Part shown: in pieces, positions 50,015 through 58,604 of the stretch
Layout of the letters: the number at the start of each line of letters is the position of its first letter
Position numbering within the stretch: the first letter of the stretch is position 1
From: Albibacterium profundi
Lineage (GTDB): Bacteria > Bacteroidota > Bacteroidia > Sphingobacteriales > Sphingobacteriaceae
Length of the DNA stretch: 64,000 bases
Assembly (NCBI RefSeq): GCF_042159835.1
Contig: NZ_JBBVGT010000002.1
Location: 992,001-1,056,000 of the forward strand
Direction: 5' to 3'
Notes under the pieces: model-generated
Told to the model about the DNA's origin: nothing
The model's input: only the letters and a program-made list of their open reading frames with translations
Database searches by the model: none
Made by a program: the position numbers and the translations under genes

Positions 50015-50230
50015 ATGAAAGACTTGACTATTACTGCCGAGCAATGGGATAAATTAAAAATAAAGCTCCTGCGCAAATACAACCATTTGAGCGCGGAAGA
50101 CCTCGCTTTTGAACCAGGAAAGGAAACTGAACTAGTTCAACGCTTATCGCAGCGTCTTCGTCGCACACATGAGTACGTTGTTTTCACTCTCAAAAAAGGC
50201 ATGTTTGACTTGGATAGCAATCGGCTTTAA
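50015..50230 (+). CDS. CsbD-like small stress-related protein (tentative)
   Basis: 71 residues from the ATG at 50015, after the promoter; a longer frame from 49925 would overlap the promoter and is rejected. Sequence ITAEQWDKLKIKLLRKYNHLSAEDL followed by GKETELVQRLSQRL resembles the CsbD pattern (Trp-X2-Leu-Lys near the start, then D-L, then a Gly and a helix of alternating Leu/Arg). Such proteins are made in general stress; the family fit is suggestive, not certain. Its final 4 nt overlap the 3' end of the convergent NadR-like gene. Confidence 0.65.
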   Translation: MKDLTITAEQWDKLKIKLLRKYNHLSAEDLAFEPGKETELVQRLSQRLRRTHEYVVFTLKKGMFDLDSNRL

Positions 50231-50766
50231 GTGACGTCTACTAAATAATTCGCGACAATTCGCTTTGCGTTTTCAAATCTGTTTTCTCCGAGACCGGAGA
50301 CTACCTGATAGTTAGCGTTGCGTGCCTTTAACTCTTTATGCCAAACACTCATAAAATACGCGCGCAGGTTAGGAAAGTCGCGTAATTCATCATCCTCCCA
50401 AGGCAGATCGATATCCATTAGTAAATATAGGTCATAGTGTTGTTTAGCAAGCTCCGCCAATACTTCGGGCGGCGTTCCGGAAAAAAGATAATCGCTCCAA
50501 ATCTTCACTGTGAGTACCATCGTATCACAAAATACGAGACCATTTCTGGCCTTGCTTATCATTTCCTTTTCCAACGCCAACTGCCCCCAAAAGATATTAA
50601 CTTCGTCTTCCAGTGTGTAATTCCGGTCAAGCCCCTGACAATATTCACGAGAATATTCTGGAATATAGATTGTATCAAAAGCTTTTGCAAGCTGTTCGGT
50701 TACGACGGATTTGCCGGTAGACTCTGGGCCTACTACAGCTATTTTAAGGATTTTATCGACAGACAT
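50227..50766 (-). CDS. NadR-like ATP-binding protein (ribosylnicotinamide kinase-type AAA)
   Basis: 179 residues from the ATG at 50766 (MSVDKILKIAVVGPESTGKSVVTEQL); a longer frame up to 50883 lacks a conserved extension and is rejected. Walker A GPESTGKS is followed by AFDTIYIPEYSREYCQGL, which corresponds to the EYGREY stretch of NadR; WGQLALEKEMISKARNGLVFCDTMVLTVKIWSDYLF carries the Walker B-like Asp. Only the kinase domain is present, without the nucleotidyltransferase or DNA-binding part of NadR. Probably phosphorylates nicotinamide riboside in NAD salvage; no pnuC gene is seen nearby. Divergent from carB. Confidence 0.8.
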   Translation of the reverse strand: MSVDKILKIAVVGPESTGKSVVTEQLAKAFDTIYIPEYSREYCQGLDRNYTLEDEVNIFWGQLALEKEMISKARNGLVFCDTMVLTVKIWSDYLFSGTPPEVLAELAKQHYDLYLLMDIDLPWEDDELRDFPNLRAYFMSVWHKELKARNANYQVVSGLGENRFENAKRIVANYLVDVT

Positions 50767-50827
50767 AGGCGCTGCAAGGTACGACTTGGGGAAGAATAAA
50801 TAAAACAAGTCATCGGATTTCAGAATT

Positions 50828-50895
50828 ATTCCGATTTTTTTATCGGAATCAAAAGAGAATCTATTATCTTTGCACTCCGACACAGCTGTCGGAAT
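50828..50895 (+). promoter_or_regulatory. carB promoter region with three TCGGAAT motifs and a 5'-end hairpin
   Basis: ATTCCGAT (50828-50835) and ATCGGAAT (50842-50849) are exact reverse complements around TTTTTT; the dyad overlaps where the -33 element of the -7 box TATCTTTG (50865-50872) would be. Just after the expected start of transcription CCGACA (50877-50882) pairs with TGTCGG (50887-50892) around CAGC. The heptamer TCGGAAT occurs at 50843-50849 and 50889-50895, and inverted at 50828-50834. This looks like repressor control plus an mRNA 5' hairpin; the regulator is unknown. Confidence 0.5.
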
Positions 50896-50961
50896 TTCCC
50901 TTCTAATAAGTAAGAACAGATCCGGCGCTTATCTCAAAGATTTGTACTTTTAAAATTTAAA

Positions 50962-53778
50962 ATGCCAAAAAACACTTCCATCCGCTCCATCTTAATTATT
51001 GGCTCCGGACCAATAATCATCGGTCAAGCTTGTGAATTCGACTATGCGGGATCTCAGGCTGCGCTTTCTCTTAAAGAAGAAGGTATCGAGGTCTCGATTA
51101 TCAATTCCAATCCGGCAACGATCATGACAGACAAGGTTATCGCTGATCATGTTTATCTCTTACCGCTTACATGTGAAAGTATTGAGCAGATATTGTCTGA
51201 ACGACAAATTGATGCGGTATTACCCACTATGGGCGGGCAGACCGCTCTTAATCTCTGTATTGAGGCAGATGAACGAGGTATCTGGTCCAAACACAATGTG
51301 GACATTATCGGAGTTGACATTGCGGCAATCGAGAAAACCGAGAATCGTGAAGAATTTAGACAACTCATGGTTGACATTGGTATTGGCGTAGCCACATCGA
51401 AGATTGCAAACTCGTTTCTTGAAGGAAAGGAAGCGGCTCAAGAAATAGGCTTCCCACTGGTTATACGTCCGTCATACACACTCGGTGGCACGGGTGGCGG
51501 TTTTGTACACAAAAAGGAAGAATTCGAGACAGCACTAAGTAGGGGTCTTCAAGCATCCCCAACTCATGAAGTTCTTGTAGAACAGGCGGTATTGGGATGG
51601 AAAGAGTTCGAACTCGAGCTTTTGCGGGATAATAACGACAACGTTATCATCATCTGTACAATTGAAAACTTTGATCCGATGGGAATACATACCGGTGACT
51701 CAATTACTGTGGCTCCTGCCATGACACTGAGTGACCGCTGCTATCAGGACATGCGGGATCAAGCCATTAAAATGATGAGAGCCATCGGGAATTTTGCTGG
51801 AGGTTGTAACGTTCAATTCTCGGTAAACCCCGAAACAGAAGAGATTATTGCCATTGAAATTAACCCAAGGGTTTCTCGTTCATCAGCACTGGCATCGAAA
51901 GCAACTGGCTATCCTATTGCCAAAATAGCCTCCAAATTGGCCATTGGTTACAACTTGGATGAGATCGAAAATCAGATCACAAAAACCACATCCGCATACT
52001 TTGAACCGAGTCTTGACTATGTCATTGTTAAGGTTCCTCGCTGGAACTTTGACAAATTTAAAGGCGCTAACACGGAACTGGGCCTACAAATGAAGTCTGT
52101 AGGCGAAGTGATGGCAATTGGCCGTACTTTCATCGAGGCACTGCAAAAAGCTTGTCAAAGTTTGGAAACAAACCGTTTAGGCTTAGGAGCTGATGGAAAA
52201 CAAAATAGAAACTTGGAAGAGATTATGCATAGTCTCGAACACCCAAGTTCAGACAGGTTATTCCATATCAAAGATGCCTTTGAAATGGGTGTACCGCTTG
52301 AGTCGATACGAAAAGTGACTCTTATCGACAAATGGTTCTTGCAGCAAATACAAGAGCTTGTTCATTTAGAAGTAGAACTTAAACGCTATCAGCTCAACAA
52401 TATACCGAAAGAGTTTTTTGTTACCTTAAAACAAAAAGGATTTTCGGATGCACAAATTGCATGGTTACTCGGCAATGTAACCGAAGAAGATGTCTATCAG
52501 AGAAGAAAATCGCTTGACATCCATCGTGTTTTCAAAATGGTAGATACCTGTGCCGCAGAATTTCCTGCACATACACCTTATTTTTATTCCACTTTTGAGG
52601 ACGAGAACGAATCGGTTGTAAGTGATCGTAAGAAAGTGATCGTTTTAGGTTCCGGCCCGAACAGGATTGGACAGGGCATTGAATTTGATTATTCATGTGT
52701 ACATGGATTAATTGCAGCTAAAGAGGCAGGCTACGAAGCTATCATGATTAACTGTAACCCGGAAACAGTTTCTACCGATTTCAATATGGCTGATAAGCTA
52801 TACTTTGAGCCGGTTTTCTGGGAACACGTGCGCGAGATTATCGAACATGAAAAACCGGAAGGTGTTATTGTTCAGTTAGGCGGACAAACCGCTCTGAAAA
52901 TGGCTGAAAAACTGCACGAACACGGCATCAAGATTATCGGGACCTCGTTCGAAAATATGGATTTAGCTGAAGACAGAGGAAGTTTTTCTGATCTACTTAA
53001 GGATCTAGATATCCCGTATCCTAAATATGGGGTAGCTGAGAGTGCTGAAGAAGCATTAAAAGTGGCTAATGAAGTGGGGTATCCTGTTCTAGTACGTCCA
53101 AGTTATGTGCTTGGGGGACAAGGCATGAGCATCGTCATCAATGATGAAGATCTGGAGAAGGCAGTTGTGAAGCTATTAAGAAACTTGCCAGGCAACCGCG
53201 TTCTAATCGACCATTTCTTAGACCGTGCAGAGGAATCCGAATCAGATTCTATCTCCGATGGTGAAGATGTTCATATTATCGGGTTAATGGAACATATTGA
53301 ACCTGCAGGTATCCACTCTGGCGACTCCAATGCTGTACTACCACCGTTTAGCTTATCCGACAATGTCATCAAGCAAATGGAAGAGTACTCGATCAAACTT
53401 GCCAAAGCTCTGAATGTACGCGGATTGCTAAATATCCAGTTTGCCGTCAAGGACGAAAAGGTATACGTGATCGAAGCCAACCCTCGGGCGTCAAGAACAG
53501 TTCCTTTCATCGCTAAAGCATATGATGTGCCTTATATCAATATTGCGACGAAAGTGATGTTGGGGGCAAACAAATTGAAGGACTTTACCATTGAAAGAAA
53601 ACTTAAAGGTTATGCCATAAAAGAACCTGTTTTCTCATTCAATAAATTCCCAGATGTAGATAAACAATTAGGCCCTGAAATGAAATCTACCGGCGAATCT
53701 ATCCTCTTCATCAAGGATTTGAACGACGAGAAATTCAGAGAATTGAATACGAAGAAATCAATGTATCTTAGTAAGTAA
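50962..53778 (+). CDS. carB: carbamoyl-phosphate synthase large subunit without MGS domain
   Basis: 938 residues. Makes carbamoyl phosphate for pyrimidine and arginine synthesis, using ammonia from CarA. Two homologous ATP-grasp halves are complete: the first with LIIGSGPIIIGQACEFDYAGSQAA, RPSYTLGGTGGGFV and IEINPRVSRSSALASKATGYP; the second with IVLGSGPNRIGQGIEFDYSCVH, GVIVQLGGQTALKMA, RPSYVLGGQGMSIV and IEANPRASRTVPFIAKAYDVP. The usual ~130-aa methylglyoxal-synthase-like allosteric domain at the C-terminus is missing; the protein ends GESILFIKDLNDEKFRELNTKKSM. Many Bacteroidota CarB proteins end so, hence it is a real short form, not a broken gene. Terminator at 53806-53837. Confidence 0.97.
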   Translation: MPKNTSIRSILIIGSGPIIIGQACEFDYAGSQAALSLKEEGIEVSIINSNPATIMTDKVIADHVYLLPLTCESIEQILSERQIDAVLPTMGGQTALNLCIEADERGIWSKHNVDIIGVDIAAIEKTENREEFRQLMVDIGIGVATSKIANSFLEGKEAAQEIGFPLVIRPSYTLGGTGGGFVHKKEEFETALSRGLQASPTHEVLVEQAVLGWKEFELELLRDNNDNVIIICTIENFDPMGIHTGDSITVAPAMTLSDRCYQDMRDQAIKMMRAIGNFAGGCNVQFSVNPETEEIIAIEINPRVSRSSALASKATGYPIAKIASKLAIGYNLDEIENQITKTTSAYFEPSLDYVIVKVPRWNFDKFKGANTELGLQMKSVGEVMAIGRTFIEALQKACQSLETNRLGLGADGKQNRNLEEIMHSLEHPSSDRLFHIKDAFEMGVPLESIRKVTLIDKWFLQQIQELVHLEVELKRYQLNNIPKEFFVTLKQKGFSDAQIAWLLGNVTEEDVYQRRKSLDIHRVFKMVDTCAAEFPAHTPYFYSTFEDENESVVSDRKKVIVLGSGPNRIGQGIEFDYSCVHGLIAAKEAGYEAIMINCNPETVSTDFNMADKLYFEPVFWEHVREIIEHEKPEGVIVQLGGQTALKMAEKLHEHGIKIIGTSFENMDLAEDRGSFSDLLKDLDIPYPKYGVAESAEEALKVANEVGYPVLVRPSYVLGGQGMSIVINDEDLEKAVVKLLRNLPGNRVLIDHFLDRAEESESDSISDGEDVHIIGLMEHIEPAGIHSGDSNAVLPPFSLSDNVIKQMEEYSIKLAKALNVRGLLNIQFAVKDEKVYVIEANPRASRTVPFIAKAYDVPYINIATKVMLGANKLKDFTIERKLKGYAIKEPVFSFNKFPDVDKQLGPEMKSTGESILFIKDLNDEKFRELNTKKSMYLSK

Positions 53779-53805
53779 CCTGACTCTTTAACATTAATTA
53801 ATAAG

Positions 53806-53837
53806 AACGGCACTTCTCTAAACGAGAAAGTGCCGTT
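53806..53837. terminator. terminator between convergent carB and radA
   Basis: AACGGCACTTCTC (53806-53818) and GAGAAAGTGCCGTT (53824-53837) pair with one bulged base. TTTATCATTTATTT follows on the plus strand. A further dyad GAGGCC/GGCCTC (53852-53865) stands between it and the radA stop. Confidence 0.75.
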
Positions 53838-53883
53838 TATCATTTATTTCGGAGGCCGAGGCCTCGTAATCGCTACCCTGTCA

Positions 53884-55263
53884 CTAACCAAATAGTTGCT
53901 GGAACAATTCTTCCACTTTGGATAAAGCCACGATTTTTATTTTAAAGCGATTAAGGTCGAGCCCTTTAATGTTATACTTAGAAACATAAATAGTTTCAAA
54001 GCCTAGCTTATCTGCTTCTGCAATTCGCTGTTCAATCCGGTTGATTGCTCTGATCTCTCCCGAAAGACCCACTTCACCTGCAAACACAACGGTCGACGGC
54101 AAGGGAATATCTTGCTGTGAGGAAATAATAGCCATCAGAACAGCTAAATCAATCGCAGGATCTTCAACACGCAAGCCGCCTGCAATATTGAGAAATACAT
54201 CTTGAATGGAAAGACGAAAACCGAATCGCTTTTCAAGAACTGCGAGGAGCATGTTCATTCTCTTTGCTTCAAATCCGGTTGTAGAGCGTTGTGGGGTTCC
54301 GTAGGCAGAGGTACTCACTAGAGCCTGCACCTCGATCAGCATCGGTCGTACCCCTTCCAGCATAGCTGCAATTGCAATCCCCGACAAAGACGATTCACGC
54401 TGTGACAGCAATATTTCGGAGGGATTAGATACTTCACGCAATCCGGCACCCTGCATCTCGTAAATACCCAATTCGGACGATGATCCGAACCTATTTTTTA
54501 CCGCACGTAAAATGCGATATACATGATGCCTATCGCCTTCAAACTGCAGTACGGTATCCACCATATGCTCCAAAACTTTAGGACCAGCTATAGAGCCTTC
54601 TTTCGTAATGTGACCAATTATAAACACGGGTGTTCCCGACTCTTTTGCATAACGGAGGAGTTCTGCGGTACATTCTCGGACCTGCGATACACTACCTGGC
54701 GATGAATCGATATGCGCGGAATGCAATGTCTGAATAGAATCAATAATGACGAGCTCAGGTGCAATCTGTTCGATCTGCTTAAAGATATTCTTCGTAGCGG
54801 TCTCCGTCAAAATATAGCAGGATGCTTTAGACGATTGATCGATCCGCTCGGCACGCATTTTTATCTGCTGCTCGCTTTCTTCACCAGAAACATAAAGAAC
54901 TTTTAGTTTTGGCAATGTTAACGCCAATTGAAGCATTAATGTAGATTTACCAATTCCCGGCTCCCCGCCAATAAGAACCAGGGACCCAGGGACAATACCC
55001 CCGCCCAATACTCTGTTGAGTTCCTGGTCAGGTGTTTCTATTCTTAATTCTTCTTTGTAAACGATCGAATGAATCGCTGCAGCCTTAGACGCACGCAGTG
55101 TGCCCGACTTTTCAGTTCGCCAGTCGGGGACTTTCGTCCCTCCTTTTTCAACCACCTCTTCAATAAAGGTATTCCATTGACTACAGGAAGGACATTTTCC
55201 CAACCACTTGGCACTTTCAAATCCACAATTTTGACAGAAATAAGTCCTGCGCGTCTTGGCCAT
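53884..55263 (-). CDS. radA: DNA repair protein RadA (Sms)
   Basis: 459-aa RecA-like helicase that helps process recombination intermediates. N-terminal C4 zinc finger (YFCQNCGFESAKWLGKCPSCSQW), then GSLVLIGGEPGIGKSTLMLQLAL (Walker A), RIDQSSKASCYILTETA, LVIIDSIQTLH (Walker B), VKNRFGSSSELGIYEM (the RadA-specific KNRFG motif), and a C-terminal Lon-like domain (~285-459) with PQRSTTGFEAKRMNMLLAVLEKR and AGEVGLSGEIRAINRIEQRI, whose Ser of the Lon protease is not expected to be active. Length is standard. It starts 4 nt after the end of rng, so the two are co-transcribed. Confidence 0.97.
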   Translation of the reverse strand: MAKTRRTYFCQNCGFESAKWLGKCPSCSQWNTFIEEVVEKGGTKVPDWRTEKSGTLRASKAAAIHSIVYKEELRIETPDQELNRVLGGGIVPGSLVLIGGEPGIGKSTLMLQLALTLPKLKVLYVSGEESEQQIKMRAERIDQSSKASCYILTETATKNIFKQIEQIAPELVIIDSIQTLHSAHIDSSPGSVSQVRECTAELLRYAKESGTPVFIIGHITKEGSIAGPKVLEHMVDTVLQFEGDRHHVYRILRAVKNRFGSSSELGIYEMQGAGLREVSNPSEILLSQRESSLSGIAIAAMLEGVRPMLIEVQALVSTSAYGTPQRSTTGFEAKRMNMLLAVLEKRFGFRLSIQDVFLNIAGGLRVEDPAIDLAVLMAIISSQQDIPLPSTVVFAGEVGLSGEIRAINRIEQRIAEADKLGFETIYVSKYNIKGLDLNRFKIKIVALSKVEELFQQLFG

Positions 55264-55267
55264 ATTA

Positions 55268-56821
55268 CTAAAGCTTAATCTCTTCGTCTTTGTTATTCAG
55301 AAAATGGAACTCCGTTAGGTAATAGGAGCCGATACTCTTTACCTTAATCCATTTATTATATTTGAAAAACCACTTGATCCGTTTGGACAGAAAACCTTTT
55401 TTAATATACGCTTCAATATAAGGGTGAACACATAAAGTAACCCCTTGTTCATTCTGCTCATTCAAGATGTAGTTGAGATTGCTCTCTATATCATCCATCA
55501 AGACAATACTTGCTCGAATCTCGCCCGTACCATCACATGCTGGGCATTTCTCATTGGTAACAATATTCATCTCAGGACGTACCCGTTGGCGAGTAATCTG
55601 AACAAGTCCGAATTTACTCGGCGGCAAAATAGTGTGTTTCGCCCGGTCATCCTTCATGCACTGTTTCAAGTATTCGAAAAGTTCTTTGCGATTAGGAGCC
55701 TTATGCATATCTATAAAATCGACCACCACAATGCCACCCATATCACGCAGGCGAAGTTGACGTGCAATTTCCTTAGCGGCTTCCTTGTTGACCATCAAGG
55801 CGTTCTCTTCTTGATTTTCTTTATTAGCCGTTCGATTACCGCTATTCACATCCACCACATGTAGCGCCTCCGTATGTTCAATCACGAGGTAGGCACCGCC
55901 ATGCAAATTCACCGTTTTCCCAAAGGCCGACTTGATTTGCTTTTCTACACCGAAATGCTCAAAGATTGGCTCCTTGTGTTTATAATATTTAACGATCCGC
56001 TCTAAGTCGGGAGAAATATCATGAATATAGGAACGTGTCTCCTCAAAGATCAAAGAATCATTTACATGAATATGTGTAAACTCATCCGTAAGGAGGTCTC
56101 GTAAAATCGTCGACGTTCTGTCCATCTCACCAAGCACCTTATTGGTTGGCTCAGCCACCTGCAAGCGTTTGACAAACTTCTCCCATTTCGAAACAAGATC
56201 TAGGATATCTTTCTCTATTTCCGCCACACCCTTCCCTTCAGAGACGGTCCGGATAATGATCCCAAAATTCTTTGGTTTTATTCCTTCTACTATTTTCTTG
56301 AGCCTATTCCGCTCACTGCCCGTCTTGATCTTTTTTGAGATCGAAACGACGTCCGAAAAAGGAACCAACACTACGAAACGTCCCGCAATGGATAAATCCG
56401 AACTTAAACGCGGCCCCTTAGTTGAGATCGGCTCTTTTGCAATCTGTACTGGCAATAGCATATTCCGACTAAGTATCTCAGAAATTTTGCCAGATTTATT
56501 TATATCCTTTTCAAGATTTAATGAAGTTAAGAGCTTTTCTTTAACACCTCCATTTTTCACAATCTTGGTAAGCTTGATGAGTGTCTGTACCTGTGGACCT
56601 AGGTCTAAATAATGCAGAAATGCATCTTTCGAGTATCCAACGTCCACAAAAGCGGCATTTAAGCCCGGCATAATCTTTTTAATTCTGCCAAGATAGATAT
56701 CGCCAACAGCGTAATTATTGTTTACTTGTTCGGTATTAAGCTCAACAAGCTGTTTATCTTGAAGCAAGGCGATCGTAACACCTGAATCAGGTGCAGAATC
56801 GATTATTAATTCCTTAACCAA
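55268..56821 (-). CDS. rng: ribonuclease G/E-family endoribonuclease
   Basis: 517 residues; endoribonuclease in rRNA and mRNA processing. The start codon is TTG at 56821 (reading VKELIIDSAPDSGVTIALLQDK): no ATG is available, and related RNase G proteins begin M-x-KELII, which fits exactly. S1 domain at ~35-125 (AVGDIYLGRIKKIMPGLNAAFVDVGYSKDAFLH), RNase H-like and DNase I-like parts (GIIIRTVSEGKG, IEHTEALHVVDVNSGNRT, VVVDFIDMHKAPNRKELFEYLKQC with catalytic Asp residues), and a Zn-link-like NEKCPACDGTGEI. The C-terminal degradosome scaffold of RNase E is absent, as in RNase G. Followed by radA. Confidence 0.96.
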   Translation of the reverse strand: MVKELIIDSAPDSGVTIALLQDKQLVELNTEQVNNNYAVGDIYLGRIKKIMPGLNAAFVDVGYSKDAFLHYLDLGPQVQTLIKLTKIVKNGGVKEKLLTSLNLEKDINKSGKISEILSRNMLLPVQIAKEPISTKGPRLSSDLSIAGRFVVLVPFSDVVSISKKIKTGSERNRLKKIVEGIKPKNFGIIIRTVSEGKGVAEIEKDILDLVSKWEKFVKRLQVAEPTNKVLGEMDRTSTILRDLLTDEFTHIHVNDSLIFEETRSYIHDISPDLERIVKYYKHKEPIFEHFGVEKQIKSAFGKTVNLHGGAYLVIEHTEALHVVDVNSGNRTANKENQEENALMVNKEAAKEIARQLRLRDMGGIVVVDFIDMHKAPNRKELFEYLKQCMKDDRAKHTILPPSKFGLVQITRQRVRPEMNIVTNEKCPACDGTGEIRASIVLMDDIESNLNYILNEQNEQGVTLCVHPYIEAYIKKGFLSKRIKWFFKYNKWIKVKSIGSYYLTEFHFLNNKDEEIKL

Positions 56822-57043
56822 CAGCTTTTGTATTTGAAAGTTGCTATACCACCTCGGAAATCAGTTCAACGACAGCGACCGCACCCTATCTGATAAGGCA
56901 CGGTCCCATATTATTATAAGAGAAATCTGAACTTCCAGCCCATGGACTAAGACGCAACTTTCGGTGAAACCATAAGACTTATATATACGAACACAAACCG
57001 AAAAAGCTATGCTTATCGGCACCAAATAGGTAGAAACGTAACA

Positions 57044-57071
57044 GCCTGTAACTCATATATTAGTTACAGGC
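57044..57071 (-). terminator. hairpin after the AURKAIP1/COX24 gene
   Basis: GCCTGTAACT (57044-57053) and AGTTACAGGC (57062-57071) are exact reverse complements with an 8-nt loop, 25 nt after the small gene's stop on the minus strand. No strong T-run. The ~220 bp between it and rng show no gene. Confidence 0.7.
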
Positions 57072-57095
57072 AATTAACATATCTATAGATTAAAC

Positions 57096-57185
57096 TATTT
57101 TTTCTTGTGTCTATTTTTTCTTAAACGTTTCTTGCGTTTGTGGGTTGACATCTTATGTCTCTTTCTTTTTTTTCCGCTTGGCATA
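57096..57185 (-). CDS. AURKAIP1/COX24-domain small ribosome-associated protein, 29 aa
   Basis: A 29-codon gene too short for usual ORF cut-offs. It reads MPSGKKRKRHKMSTHKRKK and ends in RLRKNRHKKK: 19 of 29 residues are Lys or Arg, in the K-R-K-H-K-M pattern of the AURKAIP1/COX24 domain. Human AURKAIP1 is mitoribosomal protein mS38, and the actinobacterial counterpart bS22 sits near the decoding centre of the 30S subunit; a similar place here is inferred from sequence. The ATG at 57185 follows the TPR gene by 28 nt, so it is read as the third gene of HU-TPR-COX24. Confidence 0.85.
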
Positions 57186-57213
57186 ATAATTTTTTTTAAT
57201 GTTTTTAATGTTA

Positions 57214-58050
57214 TTAATTACTCAACTCATCGACTTTTCGATCAATAAATTGAGATAAGCTTGGATCAGCAGCTAATTCTTTACTTTTCTGATAAGCCTG
57301 TATAGCATCTTGATTCAAGCCAATATTTTCATAGCTTGTTGCGAGATAAAACCAAACCTCTGCGTCATTAGGTGTTTGTTCGATTACGGTATTAAATCGA
57401 TCCACCGCTTTATCGAATTGTCTAGATTGCATCGAAAACAATCCTAAATTATAATTCGCTTTTAAGTGATTCGGATCTTGTTCAACAACTTCTAACAGCA
57501 TTGTGATGCCCTGCATCGGTGCAGGTCCATTTACCAAGGAGGTAGCAACACCAGCTTTGGCATCCAAATTATTCTCATCAAACTCAAGCGCCTTCTCATA
57601 AGCGTCCTTAGCGTGCTGCATGAGGACTGGAGCCATTACAGTATCGGATAAATGCTGATATGAATCAGTAAACAAATCACCTGTTTTCAACCAACTTTCT
57701 AAGGAGGGCTCATTCTCAGCGACCTCTTCATAAGCGTAGGCTGCTGGCATTGGTTGGTTAACATCTTGCCAAAGAGTAGCAAGCTTTTTATAAAGGGGTA
57801 GTTTTTCTCCATCAGGGGCAGCTGCTAATTCAGCTTCAACCTCCTCTATTGTTCTCGTCAAATCGGCACTTAGACCTTGTTTTGCAATTTCAGAAACAGA
57901 TTCCAGAGAGAACACATCGGTTGCTACAGCAGTTTCAGCAGTTGCTTCAGCCTCGTCGTCTTTAATTAAACTCTTTACGGGCTGCAAGAACAACACTACC
58001 ATAAGTAGTACAACCCCTGCAATTGCTATTATCTGTTTGGTTTGTAACAC
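57214..58050 (-). CDS. membrane-anchored tetratricopeptide-repeat protein
   Basis: 278 residues from a GTG at 58050 (LQTKQIIAIAGVVLLMVVLFL): the next ATG, 16 codons in, would cut the membrane segment, so GTG is preferred. One N-terminal membrane helix (~7-25), an Ala/Glu-rich linker, then four to five TPR units from ~75: PLYKKLATLWQDVNQPMPAAYAYEEVAENEP, DAYEKALEFDENNLDAKAGVATSLV, LEVVEQDPNHLKANYNLGLF, AVDRFNTVIEQTPNDAEVWFYLATSYENIG and DAIQAYQKSKELA. Protein-protein scaffold on the periplasmic or cytoplasmic membrane face; partners unknown. It follows HU by 22 nt. Confidence 0.88.
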   Translation of the reverse strand: MLQTKQIIAIAGVVLLMVVLFLQPVKSLIKDDEAEATAETAVATDVFSLESVSEIAKQGLSADLTRTIEEVEAELAAAPDGEKLPLYKKLATLWQDVNQPMPAAYAYEEVAENEPSLESWLKTGDLFTDSYQHLSDTVMAPVLMQHAKDAYEKALEFDENNLDAKAGVATSLVNGPAPMQGITMLLEVVEQDPNHLKANYNLGLFSMQSRQFDKAVDRFNTVIEQTPNDAEVWFYLATSYENIGLNQDAIQAYQKSKELAADPSLSQFIDRKVDELSN

Positions 58051-58072
58051 GCTCTCTGAAATTTAGATCGAC

Positions 58073-58363
58073 TTATTTAACTTTATTTCCAGATTTTACC
58101 TTGTCTACGAAAACTTTAGCTGGTTTAAAGCTTGGCACGTAGTGCTCTGGGATAATGATTGCTGTGTTTTTTGAAATATTACGAGCAGTTTTTTGAGCAC
58201 GTTTCTTAACAACGAAACTTCCAAAACCTCTCACATAAACATTCTCGCCTTCAATCATTGAGTTTTTAACAACTTTGAAAAACGCTTCAACGGTCGCTTG
58301 CACATCTTGTTTCTCTAATCCAGTCTTATTGGATATTTCCGTGATAATATCTGCTTTAGTCAT
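58073..58363 (-). CDS. HU-family DNA-binding protein
   Basis: 96-residue nucleoid protein. Starts MTKADIITEISNKTGLEKQDVQATVEAFFKVVKNSM, followed by the strand/arm EGENVYVRGFGSFVVKKRAQKTARNISKNTAIIIPEHYVPSFKPAKVF: the GFGSF turn and the RNI-type DNA-inserting arm (here ARNISKNTAI) match HU/IHF. Dimer that bends DNA. It leads a short operon with the TPR protein and the COX24-like gene. The promoter with -7 TACTTTTG lies ~60 nt upstream. Confidence 0.95.
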   Translation of the reverse strand: MTKADIITEISNKTGLEKQDVQATVEAFFKVVKNSMIEGENVYVRGFGSFVVKKRAQKTARNISKNTAIIIPEHYVPSFKPAKVFVDKVKSGNKVK

Positions 58364-58423
58364 GTTTTTAATTAAATTTTTATTTTTAAGCTTTTCTTAT
58401 TTTCTATTAACAGAATCGGGATG

Positions 58424-58454
58424 CAAAAGTATCGCTTTTAAATGATTAAACAAA
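58424..58454 (-). promoter_or_regulatory. HU promoter: -33 TTTG and -7 TACTTTTG
   Basis: On the minus strand TTTG (58451-58454) and TACTTTTG (58424-58431) are 19 bp apart, a full Bacteroidota promoter. Start of transcription would be ~55 nt upstream of the HU ATG. Confidence 0.7.
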
Positions 58455-58585
58455 ATCAAAATCAACAATTATTTCACGAAACTTCCTACTAACCAACACC
58501 TAAGCAAATCCAATTGAAATATTACAAAGAAAAAAGCTTAAGGGTTTAGCATCACCATCTCTTATGGTATAGAAAAGATGAAATA

Positions 58586-58593
58586 TATTTTTG
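58586..58593 (+). promoter_or_regulatory. -7 box upstream of mutY
   Basis: TATTTTTG fits TAnnTTTG and ends 11 nt before the ATG at 58605; it overlaps the longer reading frame from 58578, arguing for the shorter start. Confidence 0.45.
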
Positions 58594-58604
58594 ATTTTTG
58601 CGGC

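Noticed and set aside
50962..53778. CarB as a truncated pseudogene
   Set aside because: Both synthetase halves are complete, and short CarB forms are regular in Bacteroidota; a terminator follows at a normal distance.
53852..53865. GAGGCC-GA-GGCCTC dyad between carB terminator and radA as an operator
   Set aside because: It lies downstream of both convergent genes, so a role in transcript ends is more plausible than one in initiation.
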